Positions 55,798-64,000 of a stretch of 64,000 bases of DNA are shown piece by piece. Position 1 is the stretch's first letter; each line of letters starts with the position of its first letter. The DNA is from Hordeum vulgare subsp. vulgare (taxonomy: Eukaryota > Streptophyta > Magnoliopsida > Poales > Poaceae): contig NC_058519.1 of NCBI RefSeq assembly GCF_904849725.1, positions 27,759,267 to 27,823,266 of the forward strand. Reading direction: 5' to 3'. The translations under genes and the position numbers were made by a program. The notes beneath the pieces were generated by a model. That model searched no databases and was not told where the DNA came from. It saw only the letters and a list, made by a program, of their open reading frames with translations.

Positions 55798-55802
55798 GAG
55801 GT
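55798..55802. other. Candidate right target-site duplication (GAGGT)
   Basis: These are the first five bases outside the outer LTR. LTR retrotransposons usually duplicate 5 bp on insertion, so GAGGT should also abut the far left end of the array, which is outside this window. Confidence 0.45.
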
Positions 55803-56369
55803 GCCTTTGGCCCACGAGACTACGGTTCCAGAGGCTTCACCCGACGTGGAGAGGCCCGGATGGGAGACGTGGCCGGATCGTACCGAGTGGCCGGATTGGA
55901 CCGAGGGTCCGGGTGGCTTAGGGGGCGGGGATGGCGGGGATGAGCTTACGGATAGTGAGGGCGATGTGCAGGTGGACGGGGCCACCGTGTACAAGCATGG
56001 TAGTACACGTCTCCTAGTCGCGCCGGCTACCCGCGAGTAGAGGCCGGTGATTAAACCTGAAGGAGATAGGTAAGTACATTTACTCTTTTTTTAGCTTTTG
56101 CCTTCAAGTTTGTTCAAATATCTAATGCGTTGACCTTATCATACTGCAGGGGATGGGTAAACCCTCTTGGAGTCCGCAGGCCGAACTCCGTCCTTGGTGT
56201 GCTTTGCCGAACAAATTTTCCGGGGTTTGTCACGTTGCCTGGTGAGGGTGAGGTTCCTACACTAGGATTTTCCTAGGAGCACTACGAGGTTGTGCAGGCC
56301 CCGTCGGAGGAGATTATAGATGGTGTCTTGTGCCACACGAGGGTCGAGATGATGATCAAGAGCTTTTGG
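55798..56369 (+). pseudogene. CACTA element second-ORF fragment (Transposase_24 / Ptta-En/Spm type), interrupted by the LARD
   Basis: Directly at the LTR end an open frame begins without a start codon (55798, Glu-Val-Pro-Leu-Ala). It continues through a Gly/Asp-rich stretch into VYKHGSTRLLVAPATRE, then IKPEGDR, a typical segment of the CACTA second-ORF protein. The frame crosses a normal GT-AG intron (56070-56149) and resumes with GWVNPLGVRRP and LPGEGEVPTLGFS. It ends at KSFW followed by a possible donor at 56370. Two in-frame TAG codons break it, at 56038 (where Gln is expected) and at 56274 (where Trp is expected). Such proteins are thought to bind subterminal repeats of CACTA elements. 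The N-terminal part is missing because the LARD array sits there; the C-terminal part cannot be followed past 56369. Product-family recognition is from motif memory, not a search. Confidence 0.78.
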
Positions 56370-56422
56370 GTAAATTATCCTTTTACAGAATCTAAAATTA
56401 ACAATATAACTAATTATCTATT

Positions 56423-56637
56423 CTATACTTATACTAATTATAGACTCTCAAGAAATTACCATGGGACCAAGTTATTACGGTAGAGATCGATCCATATAAT
56501 TTTTTTCTCTTAGTCCATATCACTAAAAACTATTTAACCGTTCAATCCATATAATTGCTCTATCAAAGCACCCTAGGATATACGTGATGAAAAACAGGCT
56601 TAATTTGCACGCAATAAACACCCAATTCAATTTCCAC
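56423..56637 (+). repeat. Direct repeat, left copy
   Basis: This sequence matches 57183-57430 in the same orientation. It starts CTATACTTATACTAATTATA and ends near CACCCAATTCAATT. It lacks an internal segment of about 35 bp present in the right copy (after 56461). Confidence 0.8.
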
Positions 56638-57182
56638 ATTAAAAAAGTTCATCTGGCAAAGACACACGGTGTAACGTACATGAGATGTACTCTCACTTTA
56701 AAAAAGAGTAGCAACGGACTCTCAGCTTTTTAAATGCATGGACTCTCACCTTGGTACTCTCTCCTTAGACTGCAACACTTCTATATATAATAATCCTCAT
56801 GCATGTACATGCACGATCAATACATGTTCGGTCCAGAGCAACACAAAGTGTCCTATCCTAGCCGTTCATCGCTTTATGTGGGCAATTTTCCGGCTATCAC
56901 TTTTCTCCTCACGTATGACAAAAATAGGTAGATTGTTCTTCTTCCAGACAACCGCAGTAGGCCACCGCCAGGAAGGCATGCAACACCACATGGCAATTGT
57001 GCCACCGATCCAGCTGATCATCTCGCTTATAACTTCCTGTCGTCGAAAGATTTCATTAGCGATCATTTGAAGTTGATGTGCATGCATTAATTAATACCCA
57101 GGTCTGGTTGCATCTCCACTTAATCTCACCTGTTTTCTATTTGCTAGATTTTGTGATTTTTCATTGGATTTCCATAATCACA

Positions 57183-57430
57183 CTATACTTATACTAATTA
57201 TAGACTCTTAAGAAATTACCACGTTAATCAGAAATTACGAACCGTTCAACTGGTGGGACCGAGTTATTACGGTAGAGATCGACCCATATAAGATTTTTTT
57301 CTCTCAATCCAGATCACTAAAAACTATTTAACCGTTCAATCCATATAATTGCTCTATCAAAGCACCCTAGGATATTCGTGGTAAAAAACTGGCTCTATTT
57401 GCACGCAATAAACACCCAATTCAATTCCCA
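57183..57430 (+). repeat. Direct repeat, right copy
   Basis: This is the longer copy of the pair, with the extra internal segment after about 57222. Neither copy has clear TG...CA ends. Options are a small non-autonomous element with terminal direct repeats, two Helitron-like ends or a simple segmental duplication. I cannot decide among them. Confidence 0.8.
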
Positions 57431-57608
57431 TATGTTATATCTACATCTTTTTGAATCTGGTAGCATACGTTATGGATGATCAAAATATAAATTTATCTCA
57501 ATTAATTATACATCATAATTTCTGTATAATATATTTCTATTTCACATGAAATCTCTGCATCTTATACACAGCCGTAGCAGTAATCGATCTTTAATTAGGG
57601 TTAACTAT

Positions 57609-57623
57609 CACTACTGGAAAAAC
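57609..57623 (+). repeat. CACTA terminal inverted repeat, left
   Basis: CACTACTGGAAAAAC agrees with the CACTA superfamily terminus (CACTA/G followed by a short conserved stretch). The transposase would cut here. The partner, reading ...CCAGTAGTG, should end the element beyond 64000. Confidence 0.85.
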
Positions 57624-57629
57624 ATAATT

Positions 57630-57985
57630 TGCTGACAGCTTTAAGCTTTGCCATCAGCAATTTCACGGGGCTGATGGCAAAGAGACTTTGCCCTCAGCCA
57701 AAATAAATGCTGACGGCATAGGAGAGGCTGACGGCATAAAAAATCTATGTCGTCCGCTTTATCTAAGCCGTTAGCCAGCTGACGGCAAAGGACAAAAACA
57801 CTGTCGGCATAGGGAGGCTGACGGCATAGGGGGCTAACCCGGTCGCACGTTCGACCAGTGCTTAACGGGGGCCGTCTTTGCCGACAGCCAGCTGAGGGCA
57901 AAGACTAACGGCTGTCTTTGCCGACAGCTGGCTGAGGGCAAAGACTAATACCTGTCTTTACCGACAGCTGACTGAGGGCATAGCC
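57630..57985. repeat. CACTA subterminal repeats
   Basis: Short motifs of the type GCTGACGGCATAG and GCTGAGGGCAAAG occur in both orientations about fifteen times. These are the expected binding sites for the TNPA-like accessory protein that brings the element ends together. The last three units (57874-57905, 57914-57945 and 57954-57985) are an exact 40-bp tandem, each an imperfect palindrome built from CTTTGCCGACAGC and GCTGAGGGCAAAG. Confidence 0.82.
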
Positions 57986-58050
57986 ACGTGCCTTATCCCC
58001 CCCGTGCCACGACCTAACCCCTCTTCTCTCTCTCATGTACCTCTCCCACC

Positions 58051-58330
58051 ATGCTCTCGCGACCCGCCCTGCGCCGCCCCGCCCTGCGCCGCCCCTGCTC
58101 GCCGGCGCCGGCGCCGCCCCGCGCCCGCCCCGCCCTGCGCCGCCCCTACTCGCCGGCGCCTCCCTGCGCTCGCCCGTACTCGCTGGCGCCGCCCCGCGCC
58201 GCCCCTACTCGCCTCTGCCCCCGCGCCCGCCCCTACCCGCCTCTGCCCCCCGCCGCCCCTACTCGCCTCTGCCCCGCGCCAACCCCGCCCCGCCGCCGCC
58301 CCGCGCTAGCCCCGCCCGGCTCGCCGGTGA
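58051..58330 (+). repeat. GC-rich imperfect minisatellite in the CACTA leader
   Basis: Variants of GCGCCGCCCCTACTCGCC are repeated many times, after a CT-rich run at 58018-58034. Frames on the plus strand stay open only because of composition (Pro/Ala/Arg-rich). Position and composition suit a transcription start and 5' leader. The stretch ends with CCGGTGAGG, a plausible first splice donor at 58327. Confidence 0.65.
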
Positions 58331-58922
58331 GGTCCTCCTCCCCCTTTTTTTTGTTTTTTAGTTTATTTTTTCTATGTTAGGGCCTCTTAGATTTACAGGA
58401 TCGCAAAAACATGGGAATAGGAAAAATGTAGAAAAACTGTCGGAACTAGTGATTTGGCAGTCGTTGCATGCTTAGGAAAATACATGTTTTGTTGGTGTGG
58501 AAGTCGTTGCATGCTTAGGAAAATACTTTGTAGGTTGCAACTATTTAAGAATAGAAAAGGGTTGCATGCATAGAAAATATATTTAGTGGGATTGTAGATT
58601 AATTATGTAAGCATTGCATGCTTAGTAAAAATACTTTGTGGGTTGCAACTATTTAAGAAAAGAAGATGCATGTGTAAAACCGAGGATTGAAAAACAGAGG
58701 AAAAGTACATGAATATGAAACAAATGAAACGTTTGAAATGGAGCGATTAGTTAGATCCTATGGAATTTGCATTCCTGCGTTTTTCCTATGAAAAATCCTT
58801 CAAATCAAAGGAGGCCTTAGTTAGATATGTTAGTAGTGGATTTTTAGTTAAATTTAGTTAGCAATTACTTAGTGGTAGATTTTTAGTTAGATTTAGTTAG
58901 CAATACACGTTAGTACATGTAA

Positions 58923-58985
58923 GTATTAGTTAGCTAGCTGTTAGTATTAGTCAGCTAGCTGTTAGTATTAGTTAGCTAGCTGTTA
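58923..58985 (+). repeat. 21-bp tandem repeat, three units
   Basis: The unit is GTATTAGTTAGCTAGCTGTTA; the units start at 58923, 58944 and 58965, and the middle one has a single T-to-C change. The GCTAGC core is palindromic. Confidence 0.9.
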
Positions 58986-59341
58986 GCAATAGAAAGAAAA
59001 TAATAAGAAGAAAAGAAATAGAAGAAGAGAAGAGTAACAAAACTTGAATAATAAATTATTAATAATAAATTTTAGTATTAGTTAGCTTAATTACCGCGAG
59101 TGCGTATTTGTGTTGATTGAGTGCATTTAAATGTGCAGTAGCTTCTCCGCGAGGGATTGGTTTTCGACGACCTCCCCTGCATTCGAAAGTGAGCACATTT
59201 GTTAACTCCTCCTCCACCCCCTTTATTTTGCTCTGTTCCGGCCTTCGTGCTGATGACACTATCTAGCTAGGTATTTTTAGTATTAAAATGCAAAGGTGTT
59301 GCATAACCAATATGCGTCTCCCGTTCGAAAGGGTTCCTGTC

Positions 59342-59369
59342 ATAAATATGCATGCATTTGCATATTTAT
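59342..59369 (+). repeat. Perfect 11-bp palindrome
   Basis: ATAAATATGCA (59342-59352) is mirrored by TGCATATTTAT (59359-59369) around a 6-base spacer. It may form a small hairpin upstream of the long one. Confidence 0.85.
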
Positions 59370-59411
59370 AACGTTGATTCTTTCGAATTGTCCAACATTA
59401 TCCATGGACAG

Positions 59412-59622
59412 CCCGGGTATGTGTAGATTGGGTCGTTTCCCACGCTTTGCTCCGGATCCCATGCAGAGTTTCGATAGCTCCTCCTTGTTGTTCTCCAGGT
59501 ACACATCCTCTCGATTAATTGCCGAGACGTGTATCAGGAGAACAACGGGGAGGTGCTGCCGAAATTTTGCATTGGGTCGGGAGCAGAGCATGGGGAAATG
59601 ACCCAATCTACACATACTCGGG
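59412..59622 (+). repeat. Long near-perfect hairpin in the CACTA leader (candidate small-RNA precursor)
   Basis: The arm 59412-59504 pairs with 59529-59622. Aligned base by base on the plus strand, 93 positions give 77 Watson-Crick pairs, 10 G-U pairs, 6 mismatches and one bulge (59592). The loop continues with a 5-bp inner stem (59509-59513 with 59523-59527). The hairpin lies about 160 bp before the transposase start, in the sense of the gene. An RNA through this region would form a long double strand that Dicer-like enzymes could process. Whether small RNAs are made is not shown by sequence alone. Confidence 0.9.
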
Positions 59623-62333
59623 TGGGATTAGGACCCATCTTTACCTAGTAGCTGATAGGTGTGCATGCGGTGCATCCCAATGTATTAACCATGATTAAAA
59701 AATGGCCATAATTAATTTAGCATACTTGATGAATTGATAATTTATATTGTTTTATATGTGGATACTATGTAGCTAGCTTGCCAGAATGACTAATCGTGAA
59801 TGGATGTACACCGGTCACCATAGTCAGAGAGATATGACCGATGAATGGTTGAGCAAAACCTATGAATTCGTGGAAACGGCGTTTTCTAAAGGCCAGCCAA
59901 AAACATGGTGCCCCTGCACTAAGTTCAAGAATTATTCGCGACAGACAAAGGATGTAATGGGTAAACACCTGCAGATGCGTGGTTTTACTCCCGACTATAC
60001 CTTGTGGACATTTCATGGTGAGTCGGCCCAACGTAACAGAGACGAGGTGTTGCGTCGGCGCACCGATGATTATGGTACAGGGATTGAAGACATGGTGAAT
60101 GACTTTGATGATGCTCGGAACAAGGACGAAGAGATGGAGGAATCCGCGAAAGCCTTCTATGCCATGTTGGAGTCTTCAAAACGTCCTCTTCACGAGCACA
60201 CTAAGATTTCTCAGCTAGATGCCATCGCACAAGTAATGGCTCTGAAAGCCCAGTTCAACATTGGAAGAGACCTGTTTGACTCAGTGATGACCCTATTTGG
60301 GCGCTTTCTACCAGAAGGTCATATTATGCCTTCAAACCTATATGAGTCAGACAAAATCCTTAGTGCACTCAAGATGCCGTATGAGTAGATACATGTTTGT
60401 GAGAAGGGATGTGCCTTATTTAGGAAAGAGTATGCGGACGAAACATATTGTCCATTTTGCAAGTCCTCCAGATATGTTGAGGTAGAAAACGGTGAAGGTG
60501 AGAAGAAGCAGAGCAAAATCCCCGTGAGTGTCCTACGGTATCTGCCGATCCTACCAAGACTTCAACGACTTTACATGCTCGAAGAAACAGCAAAACAGAT
60601 GACATGGCACAAACATGGAATTAGGAAAGAATTAGATGAACACGGAGTTCCGATGTTGGTACACCCTTCAGATGGTGACGCATGGAAGGCATTCGATAGT
60701 ATACATAAGGAAAAAGCTAAAGAACAAAGGAATTGTCGAATCGCCATCAGCCTCGATGGGTTCAATCCTTTTGGTATGACGGCTACCCAATATAGTTGCT
60801 GGCCTGTATTTGTCATTCCCCTCAATCTTCCACCATCATCCATTATGCAAAGAAAGCACATATTTCTGACGTTGATAGTTCCAGGGCCAAAATACCCGGG
60901 GAAGAATATGAGTGTGTACATGCAACCGCTGATGGATGACTTGAAAGAAGCTTGGGTGAATGGGGTCAACACATACAACACAGCTAAGAAAGAGAACTTT
61001 CAAATGTATGTTTGGTACCAATACTCGTTGCATGATCTGCCAGCATTTGCGCTTTTCGTTGCCTGGTGTGTGCATGGAAGGTTCCCATGCCCACAATGCA
61101 AGGCATCTCTGAAGTTTCATTCGTTGCCGGCGGGTGGGAAGTATTCTTGGTTTGACTTGCATACACAGTTCTTGCCTATGGACCATCCATTCAGAAAAGA
61201 CAAGAAGCATTTCATGAAAGGTAAAGTTGTCAAACACTCAGCACCACCTGCGTTGACGGGGGCACAAATTAATGAACAGTTAAAATCTATGGAGCCTGAT
61301 CCAAACCGTCCAGAGTATTTCTTGGGTTATAATGAGGAACACGCCTGGGCCCACAAGCCATGCATCTGGGATCTCCCCTACTTCGAAGACCTCTTACTTC
61401 CACACAACATTGACATGATGCACACTGAAAAGAATATCGCCGAGGCCCTTCTTGGCACATTTTTCAGCACTGATAAGGGCAAAGATAATACAAAGGCTAG
61501 AGTTGACCAGGAGACTCTGTGTGATAGGCCATCACTAAACATGCGAGAACGGAAAGGAAGAAAAAATTGGTCCAAACCACCTGCCTGGTACAATCTTGAG
61601 AAGGGAGCAATAAGGGAAATCCTCTTGTGGGTGCAAAAAAAGTTTTTGTTCCCCGATGGGTATGCTGCGAATCTAGCGAGGGGAGCGAGCATTGAAAAAA
61701 TGAAAATTTTTGGGCTCAAGAGTCATGATTGGCACATATGGCTTGAGCGGATAATGCCGGTGATGCTGCGTGGCTATATCCCCGAGGCTGAATGGCTAGT
61801 ATTGGCCGAGTTGAGCTATTTCTTCCGTGTTCTTTGTGCTAAAGAGTTGTCGCGTGCCTTGATAGATGACATGGAAGAGTTGGCGCCTGAGTTGCTCTGC
61901 AAGTTAGAGAAGATTTTTCCACCGGGCTTCTTTAATCCGATGCAACACATGATTTTGCATCTCCCAACCGAGGCAAGATTGGGTGGCCCTGTGCAAAATC
62001 TTGGTGCTACGCAACTGAAAGAATGCAGAAGACACTTCGAGGAAAATGTAAAAATAAACGTAGAATTGAAGCATCGATGGCCGAGGCGTTCATTACCGAG
62101 GAGGCGGCAAACTTCGTAACAGCACACTATGATGCCACTATGCACAACTTGCATAATCCAAAGCCCTGGTACAATCTGGGCGACCCCAAACGACGTGAAT
62201 CCAATCTCAGCCTTTTCAAAGGGAAGCTCACACCTTCTGGTGTGGGAAAACCAAAGTTGCTGTGCGTCGAGGAGTGGCGCACACTAACGATGTACATATT
62301 GAACAACTTAACAGAAGTTCGGCCATACATCGA

Positions 62334-62405
62334 GTAAGTGCTCTGTACATTGTTTCGCAACTTTTAACAAGTTTTGTGTCTAACAACTATTATTAATTGA
62401 TACAG
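62334..62405 (+). other. Transposase intron 1 (72 bp)
   Basis: The donor is GTAAGTG and the acceptor TTGATACAG. Removing it joins PYI-D-RYVEQF in frame (phase 2), which matches the family sequence as I know it. Confidence 0.8.
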
Positions 62406-62526
62406 TCGATACGTCGAACAATTCTCGAATGGTGTTGCAATCGAAAAAGAATCCATTCTCGAGTATGAACTTCTTGAAAAGACAGGAGGCGGCTATCCCG
62501 GTTTCATCTCTTGGTTCAAAAAAACG

Positions 62527-62613
62527 ATACCTCCCTTATATATAATAAGTGATTTCCTTTGTTGCTATTACTCATGAGTAACACACCAAACTCTATCATT
62601 TCTTAACTTCTAG
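62527..62613 (+). other. Transposase intron 2 (87 bp) with non-GT donor
   Basis: Joining WFKKT (ending at 62526) to ANSDEQVDDELRQ (from 62614) restores the family sequence in phase 0. The acceptor is CTTCTAG, but the intron would begin ATACCT instead of GT. TTTCTTAAC, close to the U12 branch consensus, lies just before the acceptor. Either the donor is mutated (GT to AT) or this is a decayed U12-type AT-AG intron. Confidence 0.6.
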
Positions 62614-63426
62614 GCTAATTCAGATGAGCAAGTCGACGATGAATTGAGACAAATAGCTAATGGTTTTGACTTTAAGGTCCGTACATTTCAGAAGTACAAC
62701 ATCAACGGGTATCGCTTTCGTACTGCTAGCAAAGAGCTTTCAATGCCCGGTCGAAAAACAAACAATTCCGGTGTCTCTGCTATAGGCGGGGGAGGTGTCG
62801 AGTATTATGGAAGACTTGAAGAAGTCTACGAACTTCATTATTATGGTGAAAATCCTCCGAACGTTGTTGTTTTCAAATGTCATTGGTTCGATCCTACTAA
62901 GACAAGACGGACTCATGAACATCTTGGGATTGTCGAAATTCGACAAGACATGCAGTTAAGCGGTGTCGATGTCTATATTGTGGCTCAACAGGCCACCCAA
63001 GTTTTCTATCTGCCATACTGTCGTCAAAGTGTTAAGAACCTAGAAGGTTGGTATGTCGTGTTCGATGTGCCGCCACATCTTAGACCACCTCCCCCAAATG
63101 AAGACGATTATGAACCTCAAATTGACCCAATAACATATGATGGAGAATTCTTCCAAGAATCGCGTGGTGTCAGACGTCGTACCCGAAACTGCTCTACGTC
63201 CACCCTGAACACGGAGGAACAAGACTCACGTGATGATGAGGAAGAAGTGGAAGTAGAAGAAGTTACCAATGCCGATGAGGTATCAATGCTTGATCGGTTA
63301 CAAAAAGGCCTTCCACATGATGTACCTGAACCCGATGACGATATCAGTCATGACGACACGTGTGATACTGATGATGATTTTGCTTCAATTGACCATGGAG
63401 AAGAGACAGATGATCCAGACTATTAG

Positions 63427-63566
63427 TACTTTGTATGCATCCAAACATTGTTGTTTAATTATTCAATTATTAGTTGAATTATTCATGTATTTATTATTGT
63501 TCATTTAATTATTGTCCTTGAATTTGTACTAATTATTTAACTATTTATCGTTACAGGTGGTGAGAC
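63427..63566 (+). other. Spacer between the two CACTA genes
   Basis: This is 140 bp of AT-rich sequence with no clear promoter. It ends in CGTTACAG at 63555, a good splice acceptor 11 bases before the next ATG. The second gene may thus be made by splicing from an upstream exon, as TNPA and TNPD of En/Spm come from one transcript. Confidence 0.5.
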
Positions 63567-64000
63567 ATGGCAGGCAGGGATAAGTTGAGGATAGCACCTG
63601 GGCAGCTACGGAGAACTTTGTTGCAGAGCTTTGCCGAGGAGCCCCGTGGGAGAGGCGTAGGAAAGAAGAGAGGTAGAGGACGTGGTCGTGGGAGAGGGAG
63701 GCTGCATGATAGGAGCCAGTATCCACTACCCTCGGCTACTTCTGTCTCAACCACTTCACCCTTGCAGACGAGGGTGTCATCGGTGCGGGATCCTACCGTC
63801 CAGGAGCAAACACCTATGCAGGGGGCTGAGGCGGAGGCTGAGGCTGAGGGTGCTGAGGCGGAGGCTGAGGCGGAGGGGCCTGAGGCGGAGGGTGCTGAGG
63901 CGGCGGCTGAGGCGGAGGGTGCTGAGGCGGAGGCTGAGGCGGAGGGGGCTGAGGCAGAGGCTGAGGGGGCTGCCACCAAGTCGGTCTACCAACGTGGTAT
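63567..64000 (+). CDS. CACTA second-ORF protein, N-terminal part (runs off window)
   Basis: The ATG at 63567 is followed by 144 open codons to the window edge. Residues 1-30 are MAGRDKLRIAPGQLRR and a short hydrophilic part. Residues 31-46 are Arg/Gly-rich and strongly basic (GKKRGRGRGRGRGR), a possible nucleic-acid-binding or nuclear-import segment. Residues 87-135 are an Ala/Glu-rich repeat (EAEAEAEG type) encoded by a degenerate GCTGAGGCGGAG minisatellite. The visible end, KSVYQRG, corresponds to the VYKHG motif of the older CACTA fragment at 55798-56369, so this is the same kind of gene. Its likely role is binding the subterminal repeats as a partner of the transposase. No stop or frameshift is seen in the visible part. 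Confidence 0.75.
   Translation, partial: MAGRDKLRIAPGQLRRTLLQSFAEEPRGRGVGKKRGRGRGRGRGRLHDRSQYPLPSATSVSTTSPLQTRVSSVRDPTVQEQTPMQGAEAEAEAEGAEAEAEAEGPEAEGAEAAAEAEGAEAEAEAEGAEAEAEGAATKSVYQRG
63825..63971 (+). repeat. Coding minisatellite, Ala-Glu repeat
   Basis: The hexamers GCTGAG and GCGGAG alternate, with GGG/GGT Gly codons at intervals, giving blocks EAEAEAEG. The length is likely to vary between element copies. Confidence 0.85.

Larger units (their letters stand above)
56370..57608. other. AT-rich non-coding stretch between two CACTA elements
   Basis: No convincing gene is seen. The stretch contains two related direct repeats (annotated separately) with about 545 bp between them. That central part has a TATATATA motif near 56781 and CATGCATG near 56799, which look promoter-like but lead into no recognisable protein. 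The longest frame, 56738-57070, has no known motif. It may be remains of the older CACTA element, or of another insertion that cut it off. Confidence 0.6.
58327..59785 (+). other. Long non-coding leader of the CACTA transposase gene
   Basis: There is no protein-coding signal. A 24-25 bp motif around TTGCATGCTTAG recurs near 58459, 58502 and 58610. A 21-bp unit is repeated three times at 58923-58985. A short perfect palindrome lies at 59342-59369 and the long hairpin at 59412-59622. The part near 59131-59205 ends in AAAGTGAGCA and may be a leader exon with its donor. Introns in the leader are inferred from the distance between the GC tract and the transposase start. Confidence 0.5.
59786..63426 (+). 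pseudogene. CACTA transposase, TNP2/TNPD type, nearly complete with three lesions
   Basis: The ATG at 59786 opens REWMY...CPCTKF...HL..RGF, the transposase-associated domain (about residues 4-78), followed by an acidic stretch. After residue 200 an in-frame TAG (60386-60388) interrupts the motif PYE-stop-IHVCEKGC; Gln is expected there. The same frame continues with a Cys cluster (CPFC), then the Transposase_21 core with ISLDGFNPFG (Asp324), HDLPAF (Asp417), CPQC (Cys435/438) and HNIDMMHTEKN (Asp543, Glu548). These acidic residues are candidates for the DDE/D site. A DUF4218-like part starts near residue 665. One base is missing at about 62000/62001, since adding it restores the family reading GPVQNRWCYATE. 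Exon 1 then ends at 62333, exon 2 is 62406-62526 and exon 3 is 62614-63426, with a DUF4216-like part and an acidic C-terminus. Function is probably lost unless the lesions are assembly errors. Confidence 0.85.
57609..64000 (+). mobile_element. CACTA (En/Spm) transposon, left part, continues past window
   Basis: The element starts CACTACTGGAAAAAC at 57609. It is followed by a dense set of subterminal repeats, a GC-rich tract, a long leader, a TNP2-type transposase gene and the start of a second ORF, all on the plus strand. This order is the known layout of grass CACTA elements. The preceding three bases TAT (57606-57608) are the candidate target-site duplication. The right terminus is not in the window, so the size and right TSD cannot be checked. 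Confidence 0.88.

Noticed and set aside
56738..57070. 110-codon frame with TATA motif upstream
   Set aside because: No recognisable domain, ordinary chance length for the region, and overlapping frames on the other strand.
58004..58380. Three overlapping Pro/Arg/Ala-rich frames
   Set aside because: Open by composition of the GC-rich minisatellite.
59340..59615. Minus-strand frame of 91 codons over the hairpin
   Set aside because: Its two halves are the two arms of the inverted repeat; the RNA fold explains the conservation better than a protein.
63551..63979. Minus-strand Ser/Ala-rich frame
   Set aside because: It is the antisense shadow of the Ala/Glu repeat in the second CACTA gene.

Overview
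The window looks like repeat-dense nuclear DNA of a large-genome grass, most likely a Triticeae species (wheat, barley, rye or a relative). The evidence is a Sukkula-like LARD (large retrotransposon derivative) layout and two CACTA (En/Spm) DNA transposons with grass-type subterminal repeats. I see no ordinary host gene, no tRNA or rRNA gene and no CRISPR. The species and family names are inferences from structure; no search was run.

Region 1 (1-55797) is a tandem array with a period of 8506-8510 bp. On the minus strand each period is one long terminal repeat of about 5.13 kb plus one non-coding internal domain of about 3.38 kb. Neighbouring units share the LTR between them, giving the order (LTR-internal)n-LTR. 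The window holds seven LTRs (the leftmost cut by the window edge) and six complete internal domains. Each internal domain has a primer-binding site complementary to the 3' end of initiator tRNA-Met just inside its LTR. No gag or pol can be read, as expected for a LARD. Shared sequence variants show a second level of order: copies 3+4 and copies 5+6 form a duplicated dimer of about 17.0 kb. The array ends exactly at an LTR terminus at 55797.

Region 2 (55798-56369) is a broken piece of the second gene of a CACTA transposon, starting in mid-codon-series directly at the LTR end. The LARD therefore appears to have inserted into this older CACTA gene; its other half should lie beyond the left end of the array. 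Region 3 (56370-57608) is AT-rich non-coding DNA with a pair of related direct repeats.

Region 4 (57609 to beyond 64000) is the left part of a second CACTA transposon on the plus strand. In order it has a CACTA terminus, subterminal repeats that include three 40-bp palindromic units, a GC-rich tract, a long leader with a near-perfect hairpin of about 93 bp per arm, a TNP2-type transposase gene, and the start of a second gene coding for a basic then Ala/Glu-rich protein. The transposase is almost complete but has one in-frame TAG, one inferred 1-bp deletion and one abnormal intron donor. The element is therefore probably not autonomous as assembled, although its subterminal repeats could still be used by a transposase made elsewhere.
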